A stretch of DNA of 64,000 nucleotides. Source: Acidobacteriota bacterium (lineage in GTDB: Bacteria > Actinomycetota > Acidimicrobiia > Acidimicrobiales > Microtrichaceae). The stretch is from positions 124,001 through 188,000 of the forward strand of contig QEUP01000004.1 of NCBI GenBank assembly GCA_003577145.1, read 5' to 3'. A program made the position numbers and the translations under genes. The notes beneath the pieces were generated by a model. It did not search any database. It was not told the origin of the DNA and was given only the letters and a program-made list of their open reading frames with translations. Positions 42,369-51,649 of the stretch are shown piece by piece (within the stretch, counting starts at the first letter, position 1; the number at the start of each line of letters is the position of its first letter).

Positions 42369-42390
42369 AACCTGACACGCGTGTTAGGTT
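42369..42390. promoter_or_regulatory. Palindromic operator upstream of the ABC importer operon
   Basis: AACCTGACAC and GTGTTAGGTT around GC, one mismatch between arms; core CTGAC-ACGCGT-GTTAG, 43 bases before the substrate-binding-protein start. Confidence 0.72.
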
Positions 42391-42429
42391 TCTGACCCGT
42401 CGACTGGACCGTGGGGGGGGAATGGGACG

Positions 42430-43749
42430 ATGCGGACACGATGGATGGCCTTGTTGGTGCTTGCCGGACTGGGCGTGGCGGCTTGTAGCAACTCGCCGTC
42501 GACGACCACGACCACCGCAGCCCCTGACGACGGCTCGGACGGCGCCACCACCGCAACCGTCGACCCGAACGGGGACTACTCCGAGAACGTTCCGGTGGAC
42601 GCGCCTGGCGTGACCGACACGGAGATCCGGGTCGGCGGGGTGGTCTCGGCGACCAACCCCCTTGCTGCCAGCTACGACGATGCGTTCCTCGGCACCAAGG
42701 CCTACTTCCAGATGATCAACGAGGACTACGGCGGGGTCTGGGGCCGCCAGCTCGAACTGGTCGCCGAACGCGACGACGCCACCACCAACAACGCCCGTGA
42801 AGTGGAGGCGTTGCTGACCCAGGACGACGTCTTCGCGGTGCTCCCGGTTGCCACGCTGCTCTTCACCGGTGCCGACCGCCTCGCCGCCGAGGGGGTGCCC
42901 ACCTTCGGCTGGAACGTCCAGGAGGAATGGAACGGCCCGACCAACCTCTTCGGGACGAGAGGCTACGTGTGCTTCACGTGCGGCAACTCCTTCCTGCCCT
43001 GGCTCGCCGAGGACATCGGCGCAACACGGGTCGCCTCCATCGGCTACAACGTCCCCCAATCCTCTGAGTGCGCCGAAGGCAACGCCGCGGGCATCGAGCT
43101 GAGCGACGAGGTGGAACTGGTCTATGACGACACCAGCCTGCAGTACGGCACGGCAGACTTCTCCGCACCCGTCAAGGCGATGAAGGAGGAGGATGTCGAC
43201 CTGGTGCTCACCTGCATCGACGCCAACGCCGCCATCTCGCTGATCAAGGAGATGCAGCGCCAGGACTTCGACGCGTCCGTCTACCTCCCCAACAGCTACG
43301 ACCACACCCTCCTCGAGGAGTTCCCCGACCAGATGGAGGGTCAGTACGTGCGCACCGACTTCGCACCCTTCGAGCTCAGCGAGAAGCCCGACGGGCTGCA
43401 GACCTACCTGGACTGGATGGACGAGCTCGGCTACCCGACCAACGAGTTGACCGTCGCCGGCTGGGTGTCGGCTGACATGTTCGTCGAGGGCCTGCGGGGA
43501 GCCGGACCCGAGTTCTCACGGGAGAAGGTGATCGCCCACCTCAACGGGATCGATTCCTACACCGCACAAGGCATCCTGGACGGCCTCGATTGGACGGTCG
43601 AGCACACCGACGAGGGCGACCCGATCTGCCAGATCGTGCTGCAGGTCGAGGACAACGAGTTCGTACCCCTCTACCAGGACGACCCGGGCAAGCCCTGGCT
43701 CTGCGAGAACGCCAACCCGACGACGGTGGAAGAGCCGTTCCACCAGTGA
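42430..43749 (+). CDS. Branched-chain-amino-acid-type ABC substrate-binding lipoprotein (LivK-like)
   Basis: 439 residues. Lipoprotein signal with LGVAAC (Cys20), Thr/Asp-rich linker to about residue 55, then a type I periplasmic-binding fold: TEIRVGGVVSATNPLAASYDDAFLGTKAYFQMIN is abbreviated by GTKAYFQMINEDYGG and VYLPNSYDH. Four extra Cys suggest disulfides. Liv-type binding proteins in actinobacterial lipid clusters often carry aromatic or aliphatic carboxylates, not amino acids; the regulon context favours that. First gene of the importer operon. Confidence 0.92.
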   Translation: MRTRWMALLVLAGLGVAACSNSPSTTTTTAAPDDGSDGATTATVDPNGDYSENVPVDAPGVTDTEIRVGGVVSATNPLAASYDDAFLGTKAYFQMINEDYGGVWGRQLELVAERDDATTNNAREVEALLTQDDVFAVLPVATLLFTGADRLAAEGVPTFGWNVQEEWNGPTNLFGTRGYVCFTCGNSFLPWLAEDIGATRVASIGYNVPQSSECAEGNAAGIELSDEVELVYDDTSLQYGTADFSAPVKAMKEEDVDLVLTCIDANAAISLIKEMQRQDFDASVYLPNSYDHTLLEEFPDQMEGQYVRTDFAPFELSEKPDGLQTYLDWMDELGYPTNELTVAGWVSADMFVEGLRGAGPEFSREKVIAHLNGIDSYTAQGILDGLDWTVEHTDEGDPICQIVLQVEDNEFVPLYQDDPGKPWLCENANPTTVEEPFHQ

Positions 43750-43777
43750 AGTGGAGGACCTCCGGCCAGCGGGGTAG

Positions 43778-45841
43778 GTGACGAGCTTGGTCGATCTGCA
43801 CCTCGCCCCCTCGGACCTCGTCGACTTCTTGATCCTCGGGATCCCCTTCGGCTGCGTGTACGCGCTGCTCGCGGTTGGGCTGGTCCTCACCTACAAGACC
43901 TCCGGGGTGTTCAACCTGGCCTACTCGGCCCAGGCCTATGTCGCAGCGGCGGTCTTCTACGAGGTTCGAGCCAATCAGGAATGGAACCTCGTCCTGGCAG
44001 TCGTCTTCGCGGTCTTCATCGTGAGCCCCTTGATCGGGTTGTTGCTGTACGGGGGGCTGTTCTCCAAGCTGCGAACCGCACCACCGATAGCCCGGCTGGT
44101 CACCTCGCTCGGACTTCTCGTCGCCATCCCCGAGTTGGTGAAGCTGTGGTTCAACGGCGGGAACACCGCCTACGGCCCGCCGGGCCTGGTGCCCACCTTC
44201 AACACCATCCGCTTCGGCGAGTTCGGGATCGACACCGACCAGCTCGCCACCATCCTCGCCACGGTCGTCGTCGCCGTCGCGCTGACGGCCATGTTCCGCT
44301 ACAGCGGCCTGGGACTCAAGATGAGGGCGGTAGTCGAGAGCCCCCGCATGGCGCAGCTGAGCGGCGTCGATGCCGACCGGGTGAGCGCCATCTCCTGGGC
44401 CCTGTCGAGCACGCTCGCGGGCCTGAGCGGCGTGCTGCTGGCCCCGCTGTTCGCTCAGGTCGAGTCCATGCAGTACTTCACCCTGCTGGTCGCCGCCATG
44501 GCGGCGGCTGCCTTCGGGCGGCTGAGCAGCATCCCGTTGACCTTCCTGGGCGGCATCCTGCTGGGGGTCCTCCAGCAGCTCATCGCCGGCAACCTGCCCA
44601 CCAGCAGTGTGCTCGCCACCGGTATCCGGCCCTCGCTGCCCTTCATCGTGCTGTTCCTCCTCCTGCTGTTCTGGCCCGGACTGCGCAAGAAGGAGACCAC
44701 CGACCCGCTCTCGGGCGTCGATCCCCCACCACCGGTGCCCGCGGCAGCCATCCGGACGAGAGGCATGACGGTCTTCACCAGGGGCTTGGGGGTCGTCGTG
44801 GTGGTAGGCGGTGTCCTCGTGAGCCTCTTCGTCCTCGACCCGGTGTGGCTGCGCAACGTCAACCAGGGCGTGATCATCGCCTTGATCTTCCTCTCGATCA
44901 CCGTGATCACCGGGCTGGCGGGTGAGATATCGCTCGCCCAGTCGACGTTCGCGGCGATCGGCATGTTCACGGCCGCCCAGCTCACCGACAACTGGGGGCT
45001 CCCGGTGCTGGGAACGATATTCATCGGGGGCATCGTGGCCGCCGCCGTCGGCGCCTTGCTGGCCATCCCCACCTTGCGGCTGAGGGGCATCTACTTCTCC
45101 TTGGCGACGCTGGCCTTCGCCCTGTTCTTCCAGAACGTACTGGTGCCCCAGGAGTGGCTGAGCGGTGGCAACGTTCCCACAAAGGTGCCCCGCCCCCTCG
45201 TCGGATCGATCGACTTCGCCGACAACCGCTGGTTCCTGCTCCTCTCGGTAGCTCTCCTCGCCCTCTTCAGCGTCGCGGTCATCCTCATACGGAGGGGCAC
45301 CACCGGACAGTTCCTCCAGGCCCTCCGCGGGAGCGAGCGGGCAGCCACCTCAATCGGCATAACGCCGACGCGGATCAAGGTCATGGCCTTCGCGGTCAGT
45401 GCCGGCATCGCCGGGATCGGTGGCGGCCTCATGGGATCGTTCGAGGGAAGGGCCAACTACGCTTCGAACTTCGACTTCTTCTTCGGCCTGGTGTGGGTGG
45501 TCCTGGTCGTCACCCTCGGCTCCCGTTCGATCCAGGCAGCCGTGATTGCCGGGCTCTCGTTCGTCCTGGTCCCCGCCATCCTCAGCGAGCTCGACATCCC
45601 CCAGGCATGGGCGTTCATCCTGTTCGGGGTCGGTGCCCTCACCTATGCCCGCCATCCCGAGGGAGTTGTCGAGGCCAACACGCGCTCCAGCCTCGCTGCC
45701 ATACAGCGGCTCCTCGGGCACCGGGAACCCGGCGCCACCACCACGCCGCAGCCGCCGAACAAGCACCCGTCCTCCGACGACGGTACCGGGGGCATGAGGA
45801 CACCCGAGCCGACCACGACCGACGCCGGGACCGTGCCGTGA
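43778..45841 (+). CDS. livHM: Fused LivH-LivM permease of the ABC importer
   Basis: 687 residues, about twice a single Liv permease. The N-terminal half (to about residue 300) is LivH-like (LILGIPFGCVYALLAVGLVLTYKTSGVFNLAY, shortened key motif YKTSGVFNLAYSAQ), and the C-terminal half from about residue 340 is LivM-like (ITVITGLAGEISLAQSTFAAIG, key motif GLAGEISLAQSTFAAIG). A linker with PPPPVPAAAI-type composition joins them; the C-terminal tail is Thr/Pro-rich. Start GTG 43778 with GGGG five bases upstream. Stop overlaps livG (GTGA). Confidence 0.93.
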   Translation: MTSLVDLHLAPSDLVDFLILGIPFGCVYALLAVGLVLTYKTSGVFNLAYSAQAYVAAAVFYEVRANQEWNLVLAVVFAVFIVSPLIGLLLYGGLFSKLRTAPPIARLVTSLGLLVAIPELVKLWFNGGNTAYGPPGLVPTFNTIRFGEFGIDTDQLATILATVVVAVALTAMFRYSGLGLKMRAVVESPRMAQLSGVDADRVSAISWALSSTLAGLSGVLLAPLFAQVESMQYFTLLVAAMAAAAFGRLSSIPLTFLGGILLGVLQQLIAGNLPTSSVLATGIRPSLPFIVLFLLLLFWPGLRKKETTDPLSGVDPPPPVPAAAIRTRGMTVFTRGLGVVVVVGGVLVSLFVLDPVWLRNVNQGVIIALIFLSITVITGLAGEISLAQSTFAAIGMFTAAQLTDNWGLPVLGTIFIGGIVAAAVGALLAIPTLRLRGIYFSLATLAFALFFQNVLVPQEWLSGGNVPTKVPRPLVGSIDFADNRWFLLLSVALLALFSVAVILIRRGTTGQFLQALRGSERAATSIGITPTRIKVMAFAVSAGIAGIGGGLMGSFEGRANYASNFDFFFGLVWVVLVVTLGSRSIQAAVIAGLSFVLVPAILSELDIPQAWAFILFGVGALTYARHPEGVVEANTRSSLAAIQRLLGHREPGATTTPQPPNKHPSSDDGTGGMRTPEPTTTDAGTVP

Positions 45842-46599
45842 GCCTGCTCGAGGCGGTCAGCGTCACCCGGACCTTCGCCGGCATAGCCGCGCTGCACGAC
45901 GTGTCGCTCGAGGTCGGCGAAGCTGAGGTCGTAGGCCTGATCGGACCGAACGGCGCCGGCAAGACGACGTTGTTCAACTGCATCTACGGTGAGCTGAGGC
46001 CCTCCCGGGGAGTGGTTCGCTTCCGCGGACGCAACATCGGGTCGCTGCCCCCCGAGCGGAGGGCTCGTCTCGGGCTCGGGCGGACGTTCCAGCGCATCGA
46101 GCTGTTCCCGGGCATGACCGTGCGGGAGCACCTGCTGGTAGCCGAGCGATCCAGGAACGGCCGGGGGGGCCTTCTCCGCGATCTGCTCAACAAGGGGCTC
46201 CCGACCCCGGACGAGCGGGTTCGCGCCGATCGCGTGCTCGGACTTCTGGGTATCGGAGACCAAGCCGACCGGCCCATCGAATCCACGAGCCTCGGCCACA
46301 GCCGCCTCGTCGAACTCGGGCGCGCCCTCATGATGGAACCCCGTCTGCTGCTGCTCGACGAGCCCAGCTCCGGGCTCGACAGCAATGAGCGAACGATGCT
46401 CGGCGACGTGTTCCGCTCGGCGTGCAACGAGAGCGGAACCTCGATCCTGTTGGTGGAGCACGACGTCGAGATGGTCAGCCGGGTGACGTCACGCCTCTAC
46501 GTGCTCGATTCGGGGTCGGTCATCGCCTTCGGCGACACATCCGAGGTCCTCGCCGATCCACTGGTGCGGCGTGCCTACATCGGAGATGTGCTGGCATGA
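45838..46599 (+). CDS. livG: LivG-type ABC importer ATPase
   Basis: 253 residues from GTG 45838. Walker A GPNGAGKTT, Walker B LLLLDEPSSG, switch His VEHDVEM. The long insertion between Q-loop and signature (LLVAERSRNGRGGLLRDLL) is LivG-like; the signature is degenerate (SLGHSR instead of LSGGQ), as in many actinobacterial LivG paralogues. Overlaps livF (ATGA). Confidence 0.94.
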   Translation: MSLLEAVSVTRTFAGIAALHDVSLEVGEAEVVGLIGPNGAGKTTLFNCIYGELRPSRGVVRFRGRNIGSLPPERRARLGLGRTFQRIELFPGMTVREHLLVAERSRNGRGGLLRDLLNKGLPTPDERVRADRVLGLLGIGDQADRPIESTSLGHSRLVELGRALMMEPRLLLLDEPSSGLDSNERTMLGDVFRSACNESGTSILLVEHDVEMVSRVTSRLYVLDSGSVIAFGDTSEVLADPLVRRAYIGDVLA

Positions 46600-47336
46600 G
46601 CGCAGCGGCACCAGCCGAGGAGCCCGGGATGGCTCCGTTGATGGCGCTCGAACAGGTGAGCGCGGGGTACGGGCCGTTCCGCGCCATCTTCGATGTGTCC
46701 TTCGGCCTCCGGGAGGGAACGGCGCTGGCTCTGCTGGGGGCGAACGGCGCGGGAAAGACCACCGTCGCCCGGGTCTGCTCGAAGTTGGTCGAGCCGACCT
46801 CGGGACGGCTCTACTTCGATGGTCACGACATAACCGAGATGGCGGCCCACGACGTTCGGCGGCTGGGCCTGGCCCATGCCCCCGAGGGCCGTTCCGTGTT
46901 CGCCACCCTCACCGTGGAGGAGAACCTCGAGCTCGAGTTCCGTCAGTCGCTGGGACGCTCCGGCGTCGAGGACGGGTTGCTGCGAGCCTACGAGATGTTC
47001 CCGAAGCTCGGTGAGAGGAGGAAGCAGACGGCCGGCACGCTCTCCGGCGGCGAGCAGCGGATGCTGGCACTGGCGCGGGTGATGGTGGATGGCCCGCGGC
47101 TGCTCATCGCCGATGAGCTGTCGCTCGGCCTGGCTCCGCTGATCGTGAACGAGGTGTACGAGACACTCGCTCGCATCAAGGACGAGGGGACCTCGCTCCT
47201 CATCATCGAGCAGCACATCGGTCACGCGCTGGACCTCGCCGACGACGTCGTGGTCCTCGTGCGCGGTGGCACGACCTACGTCGGCCCGGCGTTTTCCCCG
47301 GACCAGATGAGCGAGCACCTGATGCCATCGGGGTGA
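46596..47336 (+). CDS. livF: LivF-type ABC importer ATPase
   Basis: 246 residues. Walker A GANGAGKTT, LivF-specific APEGRSVFATLTVEENLEL (key motif PEGRSVFATLTV), signature LSGGEQR, Walker B LLIADELSLGL (Glu present), switch His IEQHIGHAL. Last gene of the importer operon, 104 bases before the arylsulfotransferase-like gene. Confidence 0.95.
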   Translation: MSAAAPAEEPGMAPLMALEQVSAGYGPFRAIFDVSFGLREGTALALLGANGAGKTTVARVCSKLVEPTSGRLYFDGHDITEMAAHDVRRLGLAHAPEGRSVFATLTVEENLELEFRQSLGRSGVEDGLLRAYEMFPKLGERRKQTAGTLSGGEQRMLALARVMVDGPRLLIADELSLGLAPLIVNEVYETLARIKDEGTSLLIIEQHIGHALDLADDVVVLVRGGTTYVGPAFSPDQMSEHLMPSG

Positions 47337-47439
47337 GCCCGATGGCCGCCGAGGCCGTCCGGTGCTCCGGGTCCCGAGGGACGGACCAGCAGACCTTCGC
47401 ACTGCGGGCGTAGGCTCCCTCGGATCGGCAGGAGGTGAA

Positions 47440-49605
47440 ATGGTGCACAGTCCGAAGCGGTATCTGATCGGGTGTCTCGTCGTGACCCTCCTGCTGGGCG
47501 CGGTTCCGCACGTCCCTGCGAGCGCGGCTGCACGCGGAGCAGCACGGGCCGAGCCCCCTCCGGGTCAGCCGCCGGGTCAGGTGCCGATCGTGCAGATGTT
47601 CCCTCGACCGGGCTCCGCGGCTGCTTCGGCCGGGACGGAGATCTCCTTCCGGGGCGTGACACCACCCGCACTGGGTTCGATCGAGGTCGTCGGTGCGGTC
47701 ACGGGTGCTCACCAGGGGAGCTTCGTCGGCCACAGCGACGGCCTTGGTGTGAGCTTCCGGCCGGCAGTGCCGTTCTCCGAGGGCGAGACGGTGACGGTCA
47801 CCGCGGCCGGACTCGACATCGGCGGCAACGGGGAGTCGGTCTCGTTCTCGACGGCGATCGCCGGGCCGCATGCCGGCGTCATCATTGGTGAGGACCTCGC
47901 CGGCGCCGGCGGCCCGGATCCGGCGGTGGCACATCCCCTCGTCCTGCCCGGCGAGCACGGCTTCCTCAGCCGTCCCGATCTGAGGCCGCCCGTCCAGACG
48001 CTCAGAGCCGGCCCCGGAGCGGTCGCCGGCGGCTTGCTGTTCGGCTCGACGAACCAGTCGAACAACGGGCAGCAACAGGGGGCGTTCATCACCGACAACA
48101 CCGGCGAGGTGGTCTGGTCACGCCCCGCCACCGCACCAGTGATAGGCGACTTGAAGGTCGTCGAGTACGCCAACCAACCGGCCCTGGCGTTCTTCGAGGG
48201 CGGGATCCTGTCGCGTGGCACCTTCACCGGGGCCTGGACCGTTCTCGACTCGAGCTATCGCCAGATAGCACACCTCGAAGCTGCCAACGGCATGCGAGCC
48301 GACATGCACGATCTCGTCTTGACCCCGACATCGGCCGTCTTCTTGATCTACAACCCGATAGTCCTCGATCTCACCAGCCTGGGTGGTCAGCGCAACGCGC
48401 TGGTGTACGAGACCGTCATACAGGAGGTCGATCTGTCGAGTCGTGCGGTCCTCTTCGAGTGGCACAGCACCGACGATGTCCCCATCTCCGAGAGCCACGC
48501 CGAGGTGCGCGGGCCACTCGTCGACTACATGCACGGCAACTCGGTCGACTTGGACTCCTCAGGGGACTTCTACGTCTCGGCTCGTCACACCAACACCGTC
48601 TACAAGCTCGACCGGCAGAGCGGGTCAGTTGAATGGAGACTCGGGGGCCCGGCGTCGGACTTCACGTTCGTCAACGATCCCGGCTTCGACGTGCAACACG
48701 ACGCGCGGATCCACGACAACGGCACACTCTCGCTGTTCGACAACGGGATCGACGCCGGTCGTTCACGGGCCGTTGCCTACCAGCTGAACCTCCAGGACAT
48801 GACCGCAACAAGGACCTACCAGCTCAGGTTCAGCCCCGACATCCTCGCCCTGACGATGGGCGGCACCCAAGAGCTCCCGAACGGCAACACCCTCGTGTCA
48901 TGGGGGGACCAGCGGCGCTACACCGAGTACAACGCCGCGGGCCAGATGGTGCTCGACGTGACGATGCCGGGGACATCCTCCTACCGGATCCGTCGTTTCG
49001 ACTGGGCGGGTCACCCCACCGCGAGGCCGGACGCCGCGGCTCTCGCTCTGCCGAACGGCACCGTCAACGTCTACGCCAGCTACAACGGCTCGACCGAGAC
49101 GGCCGCGTGGCGGATCGCAGGCGGACCCGACCCGAACAACCTGACGACCTTGCGCACCGTGCCCAAGGACGGCTTCGAGACAACGGTCAACATCGCCACG
49201 AGCTCCTGCTACTTCCAGGTGACGGCCCTGGACGGCACCGGACAGGAACTGGGCACCTCCACCGTGGTGCCCTGCTGGCTCAGAGCTGAGGTGTGCTGGA
49301 GCCAGTCAGAGGCCAACGCCTTGGCCTTTCTCGCCTTCTGGGGATACGGGATGAGCCTCGAGCGCTTCCATCTCGGCGCAGCGGCGTTCCTGGCACTGCT
49401 GTACGGCTCGCGTCGGCCTGCTCCAACCGTCGTCGAACCGCTACCCGTCGGTGACACCTGTGTCAGCGTGCCCTATGGCTACTACGAGAAGCCCGTCCTC
49501 GACCTCCTCGACGCGGCCTATGGCACCTCTACCGTCGACACCCTCAAGTACGCCGCCGGCCTCCTCTTCTACCTGACCGTTCTTGGCAGCATTTCCCGCG
49601 TATAG
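47440..49605 (+). CDS. Secreted arylsulfotransferase (ASST)-like protein
   Basis: 721 residues from ATG 47440 with GGAGG five bases upstream. Signal peptide RYLIGCLVVTLLLGAVPHVPASAAA. An Ig-like domain (about 55-140) precedes the ASST-type six-bladed propeller: DNTGEVVWSRP, MRADMHDLVLTPTSAVFL, YMHGNSVDLDSSGDFYVSARHTNTVYKLD (key His in MHGNSV and SARHTN), VQHDARIHDNGTLSLFDNG, ELPNGNTLVSWG. The C-terminal 110 residues carry several Cys and hydrophobic stretches of unknown role. ASST enzymes transfer sulfate between phenols; the family also has members of unknown activity. Confidence 0.85.
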   Translation: MVHSPKRYLIGCLVVTLLLGAVPHVPASAAARGAARAEPPPGQPPGQVPIVQMFPRPGSAAASAGTEISFRGVTPPALGSIEVVGAVTGAHQGSFVGHSDGLGVSFRPAVPFSEGETVTVTAAGLDIGGNGESVSFSTAIAGPHAGVIIGEDLAGAGGPDPAVAHPLVLPGEHGFLSRPDLRPPVQTLRAGPGAVAGGLLFGSTNQSNNGQQQGAFITDNTGEVVWSRPATAPVIGDLKVVEYANQPALAFFEGGILSRGTFTGAWTVLDSSYRQIAHLEAANGMRADMHDLVLTPTSAVFLIYNPIVLDLTSLGGQRNALVYETVIQEVDLSSRAVLFEWHSTDDVPISESHAEVRGPLVDYMHGNSVDLDSSGDFYVSARHTNTVYKLDRQSGSVEWRLGGPASDFTFVNDPGFDVQHDARIHDNGTLSLFDNGIDAGRSRAVAYQLNLQDMTATRTYQLRFSPDILALTMGGTQELPNGNTLVSWGDQRRYTEYNAAGQMVLDVTMPGTSSYRIRRFDWAGHPTARPDAAALALPNGTVNVYASYNGSTETAAWRIAGGPDPNNLTTLRTVPKDGFETTVNIATSSCYFQVTALDGTGQELGTSTVVPCWLRAEVCWSQSEANALAFLAFWGYGMSLERFHLGAAAFLALLYGSRRPAPTVVEPLPVGDTCVSVPYGYYEKPVLDLLDAAYGTSTVDTLKYAAGLLFYLTVLGSISRV

Positions 49606-49626
49606 AGGGGGTATTGCTGCCAAGAA
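49580..49626. terminator. Bidirectional hairpin between convergent genes
   Basis: TTCTTGGCAGCA (49580-49591) and TGCTGCCAAGAA (49615-49626), 12 perfect pairs with a 23-base loop, overlapping the ASST-like stop codon and 26 bases from the end of the convergent gene. Confidence 0.7.
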
Positions 49627-49651
49627 GCCGGGGAGGGCACGGCGCGCGCGG

Positions 49652-50503
49652 TCACTCCGTGGCGAAGAACACGGCGTCACCGCTCCCCCACGGCCCGACC
49701 CCTATCAGCATCCCGGGCACCTCCTCGGAGGGCACCGCTATGCAGACGTTGCCGGTCACATCATCACCGGGCTCTACCTGGGTCAAGAAGTCGAACTCCT
49801 CAGGTACGCGGCCGCACCAGGAGTCGTAGGCGTGGTGCTCCGAGCCCGACGAGGAGACGACCTTCACCTCGAAGTCAGGCAGCGCCCCGTCGGGATCGGA
49901 GCCGACGTAGGCGGCCGTCATGTCGACCAGCACGTACTGCTCCCCTTCTGCCGGCGGCGGGTTCTCCTGATCGTGCTCCGTGATCACCTCGGTGGCGTCG
50001 GGTTCCACGGCGTTGATGGTGATCTCCCACTCCCCCACGGCAAAGGCCTCGCCGAGAGGCACCGGGTTGGAGCGGCTTCCCAGTTCGTTCTCCGGTTCGG
50101 TCGTCGTGGTGGTCGTCGGGTCAGCGGTCTCCTCGCCGCCCGAGGTCCACACGACAGTGAGCACGATGACAACCAGCAGACCCAGCACCACCGCCCCGAT
50201 GAAGATGGGGCTCTTGTACCATGGTGGACCCTTGTGCCCCGGCTCTGCTTGCGGCGCCTGATAGGTGGCAAACGGTGGTGTGCCACCCAACGGCTGTGCG
50301 GGAGGGGCATACGGTGGCTCCGGCGGCAGGACGACCTTGCGCCCGCCGGTACCGGCGAAACCCACCCGGCCGTTACCGCCCGTCGCCGACGGGGACCGTG
50401 CGGACCGTGACCCGGCCGGACCCGGCCCGGGAACGGCCTCCGGCGGATACCACCTGCCGTCGGAAGCCATCCACCATCGCGGCCCTACCTGGTAGTCGCT
50501 CAT
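49652..50503 (-). CDS. Membrane-anchored DUF4352-like protein with N-terminal DUF2510-type motif
   Basis: 283 residues. The N-terminus GPRWWMASDGRWYPPE is a variant of the cytoplasmic DUF2510 motif (usually GWYPDPDG). A Pro-rich region (PPYAPPAQPLGG) leads to one membrane helix (SPIFIGAVVLGLLVVIVLTVVW), a Thr linker and an extracellular telokin-like DUF4352 domain from about residue 160. Role unknown; DUF4352 proteins are often secreted antigens or signalling partners. Convergent to the ASST-like gene. Confidence 0.82.
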   Translation of the reverse strand: MSDYQVGPRWWMASDGRWYPPEAVPGPGPAGSRSARSPSATGGNGRVGFAGTGGRKVVLPPEPPYAPPAQPLGGTPPFATYQAPQAEPGHKGPPWYKSPIFIGAVVLGLLVVIVLTVVWTSGGEETADPTTTTTTEPENELGSRSNPVPLGEAFAVGEWEITINAVEPDATEVITEHDQENPPPAEGEQYVLVDMTAAYVGSDPDGALPDFEVKVVSSSGSEHHAYDSWCGRVPEEFDFLTQVEPGDDVTGNVCIAVPSEEVPGMLIGVGPWGSGDAVFFATE

Positions 50504-50592
50504 GTTTGCCCGCGTAGCTCCTCACCTCGGCTCCTCGTCAAGCCTACAAACTCGGGCTCGCTGCATGGACGCGGCCAGCGCCCACGATGAGA

Positions 50593-50640
50593 CCCGTCTC
50601 AGGCATCTCTCACGATGCCCACAGTGAGATGCCAGACGGG
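50593..50640. promoter_or_regulatory. Long imperfect hairpin in divergent promoter region
   Basis: CCCGTCT/AGACGGG and GGCATCTC/GAGATGCC stack into one interrupted stem. It lies between divergent starts (50503 minus, 50693 plus), so it is not an ordinary terminator; leader attenuation or protein binding are possible. Confidence 0.55.
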
Positions 50641-50692
50641 ACCGGTTTCCTGTAGGGCAAGACAGACACCGGAATCCTCAGGGGTAGGGTAG

Positions 50693-51610
50693 ATGCGCCG
50701 AATCGCTCTCGTGACCTTCGCCGTTGCGGCACTCGCATTGCTGTCCAGTGCCTGCGGCCTGGTGCCTGTGCCTGCCCCGCCGCCGCCGGATACCACAACG
50801 ACCACGACCGAACCGGCCACCGGCCCCGTAGCGGAGCAGGTGGACGACACGCACTGGTGGGTGACCAACCCCGGGACCGGAGCGCGACTGTGGGTCACAG
50901 TCGTCGCCCCGGCCGAGACCACGGACAGCCCCCTCCCCGGGGTGGTGATGGTCCCCGGGGGGTCCGCCGACAGCTCCGGGCTGATCCGGGATGCCCAGAC
51001 GATCGCCGCAGGCGGATACCTCGTCGTCCTCTTCGATCCCGACGGCCGCGGGCAGTCCGAGGGGGTCGAGGACTACAACGGTGCCGACCAGCAGGCCGGT
51101 CTCGCCGAGGTCGTCAGGTTCGCCGCCACCCTTCCCGCGGTGGATCCGGACCGCTTGGCGATCGCCACCAACTCCTACGGGATCACCATGGGAGCAGGGG
51201 CGCTGGCGTCCTACGACGACCTCGGTGTGGATCTGCTCATCGACTGGGAGGGGCCTGCTGACCGGACCGACACCGGCGGGTGCAACGGTCAGGGCCCGGT
51301 CGGTCACATCAGCCATGACTGCTCCGACGAATCCTGGTGGGCGGAGCGCGAGGCGGCGACCTTCATCGGGGCGGTCGACGTCGCCTACGTACGCCTCCAG
51401 TCCGCAACCGACCACGTCCAACCTGACGCCGAGCACGCACTGAGGATGATCAACGCGGCGCTGAACGGCAACGCAGCCCTCGTCGTGCTCAACACCACGG
51501 TGATCGACGAGCCGCTCGAGGCGATCGATCCGGCTCTACTGGTCCCAGACTCGGCTGACCGGTATCGCGCCAGCCTCGTCGTCGCAAGCCTCGACACCTA
51601 CCTGGACTGA
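50693..51610 (+). CDS. Lipoprotein of the alpha/beta-hydrolase fold
   Basis: 305 residues. Lipobox LSSAC (Cys21), Pro/Thr linker, then LPGVVMVPGG (oxyanion strand), FDPDGRGQSEG, and ATNSYGITMGAG with the probable nucleophile Ser in a N-S-Y-G elbow instead of GxSxG. Asp and His candidates follow (DWEGPADRTD, SATDHVQPD). Similar to dienelactone-hydrolase/BAAT-like secreted hydrolases. Substrate unknown. It is convergent with the thiolase-like gene at 51650. Confidence 0.78.
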   Translation: MRRIALVTFAVAALALLSSACGLVPVPAPPPPDTTTTTTEPATGPVAEQVDDTHWWVTNPGTGARLWVTVVAPAETTDSPLPGVVMVPGGSADSSGLIRDAQTIAAGGYLVVLFDPDGRGQSEGVEDYNGADQQAGLAEVVRFAATLPAVDPDRLAIATNSYGITMGAGALASYDDLGVDLLIDWEGPADRTDTGGCNGQGPVGHISHDCSDESWWAEREAATFIGAVDVAYVRLQSATDHVQPDAEHALRMINAALNGNAALVVLNTTVIDEPLEAIDPALLVPDSADRYRASLVVASLDTYLD

Positions 51611-51649
51611 AAGCCCGCATCGGTCCCTGACGCTGCCCGGCGTCACCAC

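Noticed and set aside
42430-43749. Substrate-binding protein as a true leucine/isoleucine/valine binder
   Set aside because: Only family-level similarity is visible; the regulon and neighbours point to another carboxylate, so specificity was left open.
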